NCBI GenBank assembly: GCA_964342305.1
Contig: CAYFGK010000001.1
Span: 55,987-119,986 of the forward strand
DNA: 64,000 bases
Source: DT-110 sp964342305
Lineage (GTDB): Bacteria > Bacteroidota > Bacteroidia > Chitinophagales > Saprospiraceae
Direction of reading: 5' to 3'
Shown here: positions 46,401 through 54,114 of the stretch, one piece after another
Layout: the number at the start of each line of letters is the position of its first letter
Numbering within the stretch: position 1 is the first letter of the stretch
Made by a program: the position numbers and the translations under genes
Notes under the pieces: generated by a model
Database searches by the model: none
Told to the model about the DNA's origin: nothing
What the model saw: only the letters and a program-made list of their open reading frames with translations

Positions 46401-46696
46401 CCTTTGAAAACTTCTACGGTAACTCGTCCGCTGTTTTCACTGGATACGGAGGTGACCCGTTCGACGCCGGTGACTCCTTTGAGGTTTTCCTCAATCCGGT
46501 TGATGACCCCTTCCTCGATCTCTTCGGGTGCAGCCCCCGGATAGGTGAGCTGTATGCTGATAATCCGGCTCTCTACTTCCGGGAAGAAGGTCGATTTCAT
46601 ATTCAAAAGCCCGGCAATACCCATGATGAGCAGGCCGAACATGAGGAGGTTGGCGGCGACCGGATATTTTATAAAGTAGGCTACAATGTTTCTCAT
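43466..46696 (-). CDS. RND efflux pump, inner membrane permease
   Basis: A 1076-residue AcrB/MdtB-type proton-driven pump. It has twelve predicted transmembrane helices, with helix 1 near the N-terminus (AANLLMFGLLIMGIAGLLNM), a block after the first large loop (ILGFFIVIVLLAMFLHWRLA), and the second block in the C-terminal half (IVILGLMFFSIALTFRSVSQ). Helix 4 has the conserved region MILVIGILVDDGIVIGESIY with the proton-relay aspartates. The full pump needs the adaptor and TolC encoded in the same operon. Substrate is unknown; marR regulation suggests phenolics, drugs or bile-like compounds. Confidence 0.93.
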   Translation of the reverse strand: MRNIVAYFIKYPVAANLLMFGLLIMGIAGLLNMKSTFFPEVESRIISIQLTYPGAAPEEIEEGVINRIEENLKGVTGVERVTSVSSENSGRVTVEVFKGYDTDNILQDVKNAVDRIPSFPVGLEPPVIYKQENLGRAINFAISGEVDLKTLKRYSRQVEEDLLAMEGLSKVELTGFPEEEIEIAFRERDLRAYNLTFAQAAAAVRNANIEITGGTVKGDEEELLVRANNKAYYADGLRDIIVKTNAQGAVVRLHQVADIKDQWSESNPSRSFVNGQPAVIINVQNTLEEDMLSIVEMTKNYIERFNRQEEVVKATVIDDSSITLNQRIGLLTENGILGFFIVIVLLAMFLHWRLAFWVALAIPISFGGMFICASLLGVTINVISLFGMILVIGILVDDGIVIGESIYQYYEKGEPPVKAAIDGTMKVLPAVFTAILTTVIAFSTFFFIDGQLGDFFLEMAIVVIFSLIFSLVEGAFILPTHVAHSKALSHDRKPNKIQDFLERGFNWLRRKTYEPTLRFAMHNKFLTVAFFIGLLVTTFGAIAGGIIGGTFFPIIERDSFTINLQMPAGTREQITTKWLDHIEQAALDANEELSERFFNNEKEAILRIEKNLGPSTYQGNLTIAILDGENRDSMRVRDVVNTVRKMAGPIPQAEVVTYGGSGTFGKPISVSLVGDNYEALDEATEAVKAEMTQLAELTDVVDNNQEGLREVNIDLNEKGRFLGLNLQEVLAQVRSGFFGAEAQRLQRGRDEVRIWVRYNEENRSDLTELEQMRIRFADGREFPLGEIANLEIERGVISINHIDGKREIKVEADIANDNVSVSDITASLKDEIIPQILADYPTVTALYEGQNRQQQKSVESIQKIGIVILGLMFFSIALTFRSVSQSLVVFLLIPFSMIGVGWGHFVMGAPISLFSILGVIALIGVLVNDSLVLVTTYNSYLEEGNGQMESVFLAGSSRFRPVILTTFTTFAGLAPLLFEKSLQAQFLIPMAISVSYGLLAVTVVNLLLLPVFLIVANRFKVYASYLWNGIRPANEAVEAAIRRETGYEYLWYAFFAIAGISLAFAFFGRQIVELIT

Positions 46697-46721
46697 GATC
46701 CGTTCGGGTTGGTAGGTTTTC

Positions 46722-47873
46722 TTATTCTAGGCTTCCTGCTTCCTGGCGGTTCTGGTCACCGACCTTAACCTTCATGCCGTCAAAGGCATTGGGTAGTTGG
46801 GTGTCGAGCAGATTGGTGCCATTCGGGAGGCCGCGCACGATGGCAGCTTCGCGGGTGATTTTGACTACTTCTACGGGCTTCAGGATCAGGGAGGAGTCCT
46901 GAACGGTGTATACTGCATTTTGATTGATCAGCTTATTGCGGGGTAAACGCACGGCATCTTCAATATCGGTGGCTTTGACTTCGCCAGTGAGGTACATGCC
47001 CTCGCGCAGGTCCTGCCCGCTCACGCTGACGAAGATCTGTACGGTTTGGCTGGAGGGATCAATCTGGTCGCTGATGCGTCGGATGCGTCCGGTCCAGCTT
47101 CCTTTAATGTCGTCGGAGGTGAGTTGTACCTGATTACCTACCTTGATGTACGAAAGCTCCGAAAGGGGGACGGTGGCTTGTAATTCGTAAGAGCCCGTAT
47201 TCATCAGAGTGCCCAATTGCTGGCCCACGCGAACCAGCGTTCCCGGATTGATATTTGCCTGAGTGAGCACGCCGCTAAAAGGGGCGTACATGGTGTATTT
47301 ATCCAGGCGTTCTTCCGCGCTTTTGATGGTATAGTATTGAGTATACAGATTCCGGGAAGCAATGAAGTATTTCTCCTGATCGTTCAGCGGCTCCGGAAAA
47401 GAGTCCAGTTCTTCTTCCACATCGAAGTTTTCCAAATAGGCATTCCATTGCTTGTAGCTATCGGGGTAATCGATCTTCAGATCGGGCATGAGTTGGGTAA
47501 TTGCATTGAGTAAGGTGGCTTTTTGCGAAAGCAGGGAAAGCCTGGCCTCCCGGTCATTGACCTGTACCAAAACGGACCCTTTTGGGAAGTAACTGCCCAC
47601 CTTGAAGGGGCGCTCCGAAGACTCCAGTGTGCCGGCGACCTCGGAAAAGATGTCGATCTTATTGTAGGCCACCAGCTCGCCCTGGATGCTAAGGGTGGTG
47701 GGAATGGTGCTGTTCACAACCGATAGGGTTTCCACGGTGGGCGTATTTTTGGGTATTTCGCGTCGCGGGGGCTCCTCCTTCATTTGTGAAAACAATTGAA
47801 ATGCGGCGAAGGCACCGACCAGGAGTACAAGTCCGACAACAACGCCGATGCGGCGGGCAGTGGTCGTTTTCAT
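46722..47873 (-). CDS. RND efflux periplasmic adaptor (MFP)
   Basis: A 383-residue membrane-fusion protein: an N-terminal anchor helix (IGVVVGLVLLVGAFAAFQLF), a biotinyl-lipoyl-like domain (VAYNKIDIFSEVAGTLESSE, FSGVLTQANINPGTLVRVGQ), a short coiled hairpin (AEERLDKYTMYAP), and the beta-barrel part (QVQLTSDDIKGSWTGRIRRI). It links the RND pump to TolC. A 14-bp perfect palindrome typical of MarR operators lies 45 bp upstream of its ATG. Confidence 0.92.
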   Translation of the reverse strand: MKTTTARRIGVVVGLVLLVGAFAAFQLFSQMKEEPPRREIPKNTPTVETLSVVNSTIPTTLSIQGELVAYNKIDIFSEVAGTLESSERPFKVGSYFPKGSVLVQVNDREARLSLLSQKATLLNAITQLMPDLKIDYPDSYKQWNAYLENFDVEEELDSFPEPLNDQEKYFIASRNLYTQYYTIKSAEERLDKYTMYAPFSGVLTQANINPGTLVRVGQQLGTLMNTGSYELQATVPLSELSYIKVGNQVQLTSDDIKGSWTGRIRRISDQIDPSSQTVQIFVSVSGQDLREGMYLTGEVKATDIEDAVRLPRNKLINQNAVYTVQDSSLILKPVEVVKITREAAIVRGLPNGTNLLDTQLPNAFDGMKVKVGDQNRQEAGSLE

Positions 47874-47909
47874 AGGGTTATGTATTTATTTGAGACCGAA
47901 GGGCCTATT

Positions 47910-48377
47910 TTATTTTGGTTGCGTACGCAACTTTTTCAGGTTTTCGTAAATCTGTTCCAATACCTTTATACAGGTTTTCACATCCTCTTCACAAATGGAT
48001 GTGGTCGCCTGATGTTGCACGTTCCGGGCGCGGGGTAATAAAGCGGACTTCAGCGATTTTCCTTTGTGGGTCAGGTAAATCCGTTTATTGCGCCTATCGT
48101 CGGGATCGGCTACTCTAACTACAATATTCTGTTCTTCCAGTGTGCGCAGGGACCGGGCGATAGTAGCTTTGTCTTTGATCAGAGAAATGGCCAGGTCTTG
48201 TTGCCGCAGGCCATCGCGGACCCATAGGTCGGACAGCACCCCCATGTGCTGGGGAAGAACCTGGGCATCTTCATCGCGCATACTATCGCGAATAGCATTG
48301 GCTAACAACCGTCCTATCCGATTGGTCAGAAAGATCAGTGGCGGATTTTCAGGTATATCACGGGAGGTGGAATCCAT
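47910..48377 (-). CDS. MarR-family transcriptional regulator
   Basis: A 155-residue winged-helix dimer repressor. It has the helix-turn-helix with DLAISLIKDKATIARSLRTL and the beta wing VRVADPDDRRNKRIYLTHKG. The frame could start at a TTG at 48410, but that start would lie within a likely operator (48398-48411); the ATG at 48377 is preferred. It heads the efflux operon and probably represses it and itself, being released by a small phenolic or amphipathic ligand. Confidence 0.88.
   Translation of the reverse strand: MDSTSRDIPENPPLIFLTNRIGRLLANAIRDSMRDEDAQVLPQHMGVLSDLWVRDGLRQQDLAISLIKDKATIARSLRTLEEQNIVVRVADPDDRRNKRIYLTHKGKSLKSALLPRARNVQHQATTSICEEDVKTCIKVLEQIYENLKKLRTQPK
47918..47931. promoter_or_regulatory. 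Candidate MarR operator before the adaptor gene
   Basis: The perfect 14-bp palindrome GTTGCGTACGCAAC. It lies at the 3' end of the marR coding region, 45 bp upstream of the adaptor gene start. It shares the GTTG-N6-CAAC frame with the element in front of marR. Confidence 0.55.
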
Positions 48378-48397
48378 TCGTTTGGGTGCTTGCAATG

Positions 48398-48411
48398 GTT
48401 GTGAACGCAAC
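48398..48411. promoter_or_regulatory. Candidate MarR operator before marR
   Basis: GTTGTGAACGCAAC, a GTTG-N6-CAAC inverted repeat 21 bp before the marR start. It is similar to the palindrome at 47918-47931, which supports autoregulation. Confidence 0.55.
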
Positions 48412-48507
48412 TATTAACGAATGGTCGCCGGGAAGGTTGAGGAAAGGACGGACAAATTTGGGCAGGGAAGTGTGAAATGCTGCTTACCAACCGGATCAGC
48501 AAAAAGA

Positions 48508-48586
48508 AAGGGCTCACATCAGCGGTGACTTGTCCATGTCCCAATCGAATGAAAGGGGCGGCAGTCAACCGGTATTGTGAGCCCTT
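48508..48586 (-). terminator. Long-loop terminator-like structure after the small MIase-like gene
   Basis: Perfect 11-bp arms, AAGGGCTCACA and TGTGAGCCCTT, separated by 57 nt. On the minus strand it is followed by a T-rich run (CTTTCTTTTT). It lies 20 bp after the stop codon of the gene at 48605. Confidence 0.5.
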
Positions 48587-48604
48587 ATGGGGTGTTTTGG
48601 TTTT

Positions 48605-48901
48605 TTAGTTTAAGGAAAACTCGTGGACCACTTCCGAAGAGTCGTGGAACATAAGCTCCGAAATATATGGATCCAGATAATCGCTGAGCGGCATCGTAGC
48701 AATGATTTCAAGTACCTCAAATTCAGACGCCGCGTCCATGATCATCCACAGGACGGAGCGATCCATCGCCAAGGCGTAGGTTCGCACCTTCCCTTCCAGC
48801 AATAAACGATCGATCATCATTCGTTGCTCGGGAATAAGAGCTACGAACTCATCGGAAAATTCTTCCGGGAGTTCGAACTCCACCATAAAAGATCTTTTCA
48901 T
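48605..48901 (-). CDS. Muconolactone isomerase-like small protein
   Basis: A 98-residue protein with the dimeric alpha/beta-barrel (YciI/MIase) fold. MKRSFMVEFELPEEFSDEFV opens it, and the tail MPLSDYLDPYISELMFHDSS fits the muconolactone delta-isomerase pattern. No signal or membrane segment is present. The catalytic role is uncertain; many such proteins are small-molecule or stress-linked. The ATG at 48901 is used. It is transcribed alone. Confidence 0.65.
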   Translation of the reverse strand: MKRSFMVEFELPEEFSDEFVALIPEQRMMIDRLLLEGKVRTYALAMDRSVLWMIMDAASEFEVLEIIATMPLSDYLDPYISELMFHDSSEVVHEFSLN

Positions 48902-49217
48902 AGAACGTCTTATTAGATTACTTGTACATAAAGTACGTAAAAAAGGACAGTTTGTGCTATCCGCCGGGGTGTTTAATGTAAACTTAACGACGAGTCCCGG
49001 AGGATAGTTTCCGGGCTTTCCGATTAACTACTAACACTACCCGTGGCCAAACCTTTAGCAAAGGTTGTACCAGCTGTTCTCACGTGCCAAGCTGGCCGAA
49101 AAGGCCGGTTTCTAAGGGGGAAATCGTCTTTTTTCCGCCTAATTGGCAGGAATCACCACCCTTTCGCAGGGTCAGGCACATGAAGCTTGCCTATATTTAC
49201 GTTCAACCATAAAATGT
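48902..49217. other. Intergenic region with several leader hairpins
   Basis: 316 bp between divergent genes. Small inverted repeats include AACCTTT-AGC-AAAGGTT at 49050-49066, CCCGGA...TCCGGG near 48995-49015 and GCTGGCC-GAAAA-GGCCGGT near 49091-49109. They could form a structured leader of the SPOR-like gene; no small gene is supported. Confidence 0.35.
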
Positions 49218-50963
49218 ATGACCATGATCCGATATCTGAGTTTCTTAATAGTACTGGGACTGTTGCCTTTCGCAGCTACCGGGCAGTACTACACCGTCAA
49301 TGTAGGTACCTTCGTGGATGCTAATGTGGAGGACTTTCGCTCTCTGCGTTCCCAGGGATTTGTATACGGCGCTTCCATGGAAGGAAACCTCCATCAGGTC
49401 TTCATTGCGGGCTACCAGGATCGGGCAACTGCCGAGCGTGTGCTGGAAGATGTTAAGAAAGCGGGATACTCTACTGCTTACATCCAGGAACGGTATCCGG
49501 CCGACGGGCGCTCAATGACTATCATACAATTGGCAACACTCGACGCCGGCAAATTGATCAACTGGTCAAAATACACCCCCGTGGGCTCTCTTTACGGCAT
49601 CAGTGATGGCCGCCAGATCAAGGTAGTTACCGGAACCTACGCCAATCCTGGAGATGCCAGGGATGACCTGGACCGCATCAAGCAACTCGGTTTCGACGAT
49701 GCCTTTGTCAGGCAGGTGAATTCTATTTTTTTACACTCCCTGAGCATGTTTGAAACCGGGATAGCTCCCCAAAAGAAGCCACTCATTCCCATCCAACTGG
49801 ATGAGACTCCATCATCTGCCACGAACGACAATACCAATCCCGGGCCTACATCCTACGGCAATCCGCCGGCTAATGTGGGAATGACCGCCCGGTCGGGTAA
49901 TACCTCCGCAAATCCTGCCCGCAGTCCGGGGGGGGCTAACAACGAGACATCAGCAGTGCAAGTGCCAAATATCCGGGCTGATGTCAAACGTCGTTCTGCC
50001 CTGGATCTGCAGCGCGTACTTAAGATAAACGGAACCTACTCGGGCAGCCTGGATGGATTATACGGACCGGGGACCAACGCCGCCTACGAAGCTATGGTCA
50101 GTCAAAACCGCCAGCTTCGCAAATATCAGATACTGGGACAGGAATGGGAACTGACCAGCTCGGCCGCTTCCGGTAATGTGCTGCAGCAGGCAATCAATGA
50201 TCTGTCGGCCGATCCGTCGGCCAGCAAGGTGTTAGAGCGCTACGATGATCCTATTGCCAAAGCGTATCGGGCGTATAGTTTATTCCAGATACTTGGCCCG
50301 TCTTCTGAAGTGAATACGCTGATGAACACCGCCTTGAGCGAAGGGTTCGCCAACGTGAATATGGCGGGTATGCCGCCTTTTGATCCAAACGCTACGTACT
50401 CCTACCAGCGGATCGATCAATTGATCCAGCATATGTACTATCTGCACGCCGTTCCGAATTTACCATACTCAGCACCGTGCTGGTTGCTGGAGCGTCATCC
50501 GGCAGAAACAGCTCAGGCGCAGGCCAGCTTCGTTCAGGGTGGAGGCTTGTTGCGGCCTAATGTTCAGGATTGTGATCCGTTTACCCGCTGGCCCGAGGTA
50601 CGGACGCTCCTGGCCGTCGCTTCCGATCTGAACGGAGATGCCGAACGGGATAATGCCAAGTGGGGGCAGGCGAGTTCCCTCCGGGCTCAACTGTATTTGT
50701 CCGACGAGCCCCTGTCGTCAGATATGGGTAAAGTGGTCACCTCCTGGAATGAGCGTTTGTGGCAGAACATGGATAGCTGGGCTGCCGAGGATCCTGTTCA
50801 CCAGCGCATAGTTACGGCCCTGAAAGTGAGCTTTTTTCAAGCCCAGGTCCTACTGGAAGATTATTATATGAACCAGGGCTTTGATGCCAAGGATGCCAAA
50901 CCGCTGGCCCTGGCTACCATGCGCACCCTGGTGGGCTACCAGTTAGAGCGCTTTACGAGATAG
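49218..50963 (+). CDS. Exported SPOR-like and peptidoglycan-binding domain protein
   Basis: A 581-residue protein with a signal peptide (YLSFLIVLGLLPFAATGQ). Residues ~25-200 contain two SPOR-like repeats (YYTVNVGTFVDANVEDFRSL and GRQIKVVTGTYANPGDARDD), which bind septal or denuded glycan strands. A low-complexity linker (NPGPTSYGNPPANVGMTARS) follows, then a peptidoglycan-binding-like domain (LKINGTYSGSLDGLYGPGTN) at about 262-300, and a ~270-residue helical C-terminal part unknown to me. It is probably a periplasmic cell-wall-associated protein. Upstream ATG choices at 49218 and 49224 both fit the signal peptide. Confidence 0.8.
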   Translation: MTMIRYLSFLIVLGLLPFAATGQYYTVNVGTFVDANVEDFRSLRSQGFVYGASMEGNLHQVFIAGYQDRATAERVLEDVKKAGYSTAYIQERYPADGRSMTIIQLATLDAGKLINWSKYTPVGSLYGISDGRQIKVVTGTYANPGDARDDLDRIKQLGFDDAFVRQVNSIFLHSLSMFETGIAPQKKPLIPIQLDETPSSATNDNTNPGPTSYGNPPANVGMTARSGNTSANPARSPGGANNETSAVQVPNIRADVKRRSALDLQRVLKINGTYSGSLDGLYGPGTNAAYEAMVSQNRQLRKYQILGQEWELTSSAASGNVLQQAINDLSADPSASKVLERYDDPIAKAYRAYSLFQILGPSSEVNTLMNTALSEGFANVNMAGMPPFDPNATYSYQRIDQLIQHMYYLHAVPNLPYSAPCWLLERHPAETAQAQASFVQGGGLLRPNVQDCDPFTRWPEVRTLLAVASDLNGDAERDNAKWGQASSLRAQLYLSDEPLSSDMGKVVTSWNERLWQNMDSWAAEDPVHQRIVTALKVSFFQAQVLLEDYYMNQGFDAKDAKPLALATMRTLVGYQLERFTR

Positions 50964-50970
50964 GTTATTT

Positions 50971-51063
50971 CAGGTATGAGGTATGAAGTATGAAGTATGA
51001 AGTATGAGGTATGAAGTAACCTATGACCTAACTTCACACTTCACACTTCACACTTCACACCTG
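50971..51063. repeat. Heptad hairpin element, copy c (93 bp)
   Basis: Starts eight bases after the SPOR-like gene stop codon and ends three bases before the TGA of the convergent lipoprotein gene. Left arm: CAGGTATG then AAGTATG-type heptads; right arm: CACACTT heptads (complement AAGTGTG), ending CACACCTG. The arms are imperfectly complementary and differ from copy a in sequence but keep the heptad frame. Confidence 0.75.
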
Positions 51064-51066
51064 TGT

Positions 51067-51609
51067 TCACCTTTCGCGCACCGCTTCGAATTGCAGGTCG
51101 AGCCGGGTGCGAATACTGGTAGGGGATACCTCGTTCAGGAATAGCCATATCTCTAGTTTGAAGCGATCTTCCTGTAACTGGCGCTTGGCATTGATCAGGG
51201 TAGGTAATAACTCCACCGAACTGCCAGCGCGCCGATACAAGTCACGACCCTCAAGGTAGAAGACCTCTTCCGCTTCGCGGCAGCTCTCGGTATTGCGGGG
51301 ACACATTCGGATGGATATACCTCCGAGGAAGTCGTAATCCCCATCATTATTAATGGCTCGCATATTAGCGACGTTGGGCCGGATAGCATCGATCTGCTCC
51401 AGGGTGAGGTTGTTTTCACGGAGGTAGTCGTCGATATTGGAAGCGAAATTATCGTAATCCAGTACCTGGGGAATGGCACCCGCCGGCAGACCCGCAGGGA
51501 TGTCAAATAAAATATTTGGGAAGACCATTTCAAATAATACCTCCCGGTTGTCGCTTTGACAAGCAACTCCCAACAACAAACAAGCAATAATTGTAATCCA
51601 CGAACGCAT
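51067..51609 (-). CDS. Putative lipoprotein of unknown function
   Basis: A 180-residue exported protein with a lipobox-like signal (IACLLLGVAC, Cys17). The mature part (EMVFPNILFDIPAGLPAG, YDNFASNIDDYLRENNLTLE) is not recognised; it has a slightly beta-rich pattern, four cysteines close together (MCPRNTESC), and a C-terminal strand rich part (RFKLEIWLFLNEVSPTSIRT). It may be a small surface lipoprotein. Divergent from the GCS-like gene. Confidence 0.6.
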   Translation of the reverse strand: MRSWITIIACLLLGVACQSDNREVLFEMVFPNILFDIPAGLPAGAIPQVLDYDNFASNIDDYLRENNLTLEQIDAIRPNVANMRAINNDGDYDFLGGISIRMCPRNTESCREAEEVFYLEGRDLYRRAGSSVELLPTLINAKRQLQEDRFKLEIWLFLNEVSPTSIRTRLDLQFEAVRER

Positions 51610-51683
51610 AGTATCTGATTCTGTACTTACTCAACGTCAGACCAAAGGTCAAATTATTCAATATCCAGGCAAATTAACTATCT

Positions 51684-51786
51684 TATACCGCTTCCGAAAA
51701 GGTTCGGGCTTCGCCCAACCTTTTCACGCGAGTATATACTCGACCCGAAGTGGATTGGGACACCATACCACTTCGTTGTCGGTATA
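51684..51786. repeat. TATACCG modular palindromic element, copy 3 (103 bp)
   Basis: Has the same first hairpin module as copy 1 (TATACCGCTTCCGAAAAGG at the left end) and the short form of the second module, GTGGATTGGGACACC, without the 24-bp block. It lies in the divergent region before the GCS-like gene. Confidence 0.75.
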
Positions 51787-51917
51787 ATAGCTATGCTGGG
51801 CATTTTTTGGTTGGTAATAGCACCCACAAATCGAAATTCAGCCCATACCTGTCCCGAAGCTGGTTTGGGACATCTGACTACTTCGCAGGCGCTATTGGTG
51901 CCAACAAAACAGCCATT
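51787..51917. other. Leader region of the GCS-like gene
   Basis: The stretch contains a degenerate half copy of the TATACCG element at 51854-51885 (CCGAAGCTGGTTTGGGACA ... CTTCG). No other feature was seen. Confidence 0.35.
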
Positions 51918-53840
51918 ATGGGCGAACAGAAAGTATCCTCCGTCGATAAAAAAGCAACCCTTCACCGCTTTGTACGATCCCTGCTCAACGATGTTATGGC
52001 CATGGAACATATGCTCGAACACGAATGGTTCGAGGACGATGTGATCCGCATCGGTGCCGAACAGGAGATGATTCTGGTTGATCGTAAAACCTTTAAACTG
52101 GCTCCTATCGCTATGGAGGTAATGGAAGCCGTTAGTGATTATCCATGGATAGAAACGGAGTTGGCGCGCTTTAACCTGGAGATTAATCTCGACCCGCATA
52201 TTTTCGGGGGTAATTGCCTGCGCAAAATGGAAGACGAGGTTTTGACTAAGACGCGTATTATACGAGATGTGCTTCATCCGATGGGTGCTGATCTCATTCT
52301 CACCGGTATCCTGCCGACCATCCGTAAATACGATTTGGAATTGCATAATCTGACGCCCCGTGAGCGATACAAAGTACTGATGGATGCCATCCATAAGCAA
52401 TTATTGGGCACCGCATTTGAATTGCGATTGAGTGGTATCGACGAATTACTGGTCAAGCATAATTCTCCTCTGTTGGAAGCTTGTAATACTAGTTTTCAGG
52501 TTCACCTACAGGTACGACCCCAGGATTTTGTAGGTATGTATAATATTGCCCAGGCCCTGGCCGCTCCGGTAATGGCCCTGGCGGCAAATTCCCCCCTGGT
52601 TTTTGGTCGCCGGTTGTGGCACGAAAGCCGGATTGCCTTATTCCAACAAGCTCTCGATGTTCGAACCACACACGATCACATGCGGGAGCGTAGCCCCCGG
52701 GTGAGCTTTGGTACGCATTGGCTCGAAGAGTCGATCATGGAGATCTATAAGGAAGATATTGCCCGATTCAGGGTATTATTAAGTACTAATACGGAGGAAG
52801 ATGCCCTGCAAATGATAAAAAAAGAAGAGGTTCCTAAATTGAAGGCTCTGCAGGTCCATAATTCTACCGTCTACCGCTGGAATCGCCCTTGTTATGGTAT
52901 CAGTGATACCGGCAAACCGCATCTGAGGATTGAAAACCGCGTATTACCGGCGGGTCCGACCGTGCTTGACGAAGTCTCCAATGCCGCTCTCTGGTTAGGG
53001 GCTATGGTCGGGATGTACCAAAAAGAAGGGAATATTTCCGAGAAAATGAATTGGGAAGATGCCCGTGATAATTTTGGGAAAGCTGCCCGCACCGGTTTAG
53101 ATTCTAAGTTTATCTGGTTGGATGATAAGAATATTTCGGCTACCGATCTATTATTAGAAGAAATAATACCCCTGGCCCGGGAAGGCCTGAAAGCACAAAA
53201 TATTAACTCGGAAGATATTGATCGCTACCTGGGAGTTGTGGAAGAACGTACCAAGAAGCATACAAACGGTGCCCGTTGGCAGATCAAAGCATTTACTAAA
53301 CTTAAAAAACAGACTAGTGATGATGAAGCACTCAGCGTGCTTACCTGTAGCATAATGCAAAATCAGGCCCGGGAAAAACCGATTCACGATTGGTCTATGC
53401 CAAAACTATCCGACCTGCCGGAATACCGCCCCTCCGCTCTCAAAGTAGATGAGTTTATGGAGACCGACTTGTTTACTGTCCAGAAAGATGACCCTATCGC
53501 CCTGGTCGCGCAATTAATGGATTGGCGGAAGATCCGGTATATGCCCGTTGAGGATAGTAAAGGGAACTTGTCGGGACTGATCACCTCCCGCTTATTATTA
53601 CGGTTTTTTGCCCAGTCAAATAGCCTCAATGGGCGAAAACCACGTAATGTGGCCGATATTATGATTTCGGAACCCATCACCGCAACCCCGAATACCACTA
53701 TACTCGAAGCCCTTCAATTAATGAGATCCAATAAAATCGGTTGTCTGCCCGTTGTGATTGAAAATGAATTAGTTGGGATAATAACTGAAATGGATTTCCT
53801 TCGAATATCATCCCGGTTAATCGAACGTCTTGAAAAATAA
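51918..53840 (+). CDS. Glutamate-cysteine ligase-like protein (GCS2 family) fused to CBS pair
   Basis: A 640-residue protein. The first ~490 residues form a GCS2-type glutamate-amine ligase fold: AEQEMILVDRKTFKLAPIAM, ELARFNLEINLDP and SFQVHLQVRPQDFVGMYNIA are visible. Residues ~500-640 are two CBS motifs (DEFMETDLFTVQKDDPIALV and IMISEPITATPNTTILEALQ), which bind adenine nucleotides. The fusion suggests energy- or ligand-controlled peptide-bond formation, perhaps for a small-molecule thiol; the substrate is unknown. The ATG at 51918 is preferred; an in-frame extension to 51750 crosses the repeat element. Confidence 0.85.
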   Translation: MGEQKVSSVDKKATLHRFVRSLLNDVMAMEHMLEHEWFEDDVIRIGAEQEMILVDRKTFKLAPIAMEVMEAVSDYPWIETELARFNLEINLDPHIFGGNCLRKMEDEVLTKTRIIRDVLHPMGADLILTGILPTIRKYDLELHNLTPRERYKVLMDAIHKQLLGTAFELRLSGIDELLVKHNSPLLEACNTSFQVHLQVRPQDFVGMYNIAQALAAPVMALAANSPLVFGRRLWHESRIALFQQALDVRTTHDHMRERSPRVSFGTHWLEESIMEIYKEDIARFRVLLSTNTEEDALQMIKKEEVPKLKALQVHNSTVYRWNRPCYGISDTGKPHLRIENRVLPAGPTVLDEVSNAALWLGAMVGMYQKEGNISEKMNWEDARDNFGKAARTGLDSKFIWLDDKNISATDLLLEEIIPLAREGLKAQNINSEDIDRYLGVVEERTKKHTNGARWQIKAFTKLKKQTSDDEALSVLTCSIMQNQAREKPIHDWSMPKLSDLPEYRPSALKVDEFMETDLFTVQKDDPIALVAQLMDWRKIRYMPVEDSKGNLSGLITSRLLLRFFAQSNSLNGRKPRNVADIMISEPITATPNTTILEALQLMRSNKIGCLPVVIENELVGIITEMDFLRISSRLIERLEK

Positions 53841-54114
53841 AGGATTATCTGTTTGTATAAATATCTAATTCTTTATTTATTTGCTTTGTATTTTGGCTTA
53901 AGCCTAACCCGCTAGAACCCTGCCTCTAAGGACTTCTTCTCCAGTTAATTGTCGAAACCTAATAGTATTAATTGCGTTGTACCAGGTACAATGTCTATTA
54001 GGAATTTCGCTATTCCGACGCTCCAGTAAATGCTAGTTATACCCCATTTTCGGTCGTAAACGCCTGAACCTCAAAGAAAAACCATTTAATAATTTGTAAA
54101 ACTAACTTACCGAT
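53841..54114. other. Intergenic region before the AT-hook gene
   Basis: AT-rich sequence with one interrupted palindrome, TTGTACC-A-GGTACAA (53977-53991), a candidate operator about 125 bp before the AT-hook gene. No gene is seen. Confidence 0.35.

Noticed and set aside
51678..52400. Long minus-strand frame over the GCS-like gene start
   Set aside because: It is the complement of the GCS-like gene and the TATACCG repeat; its C-terminus is only translated repeat sequence.
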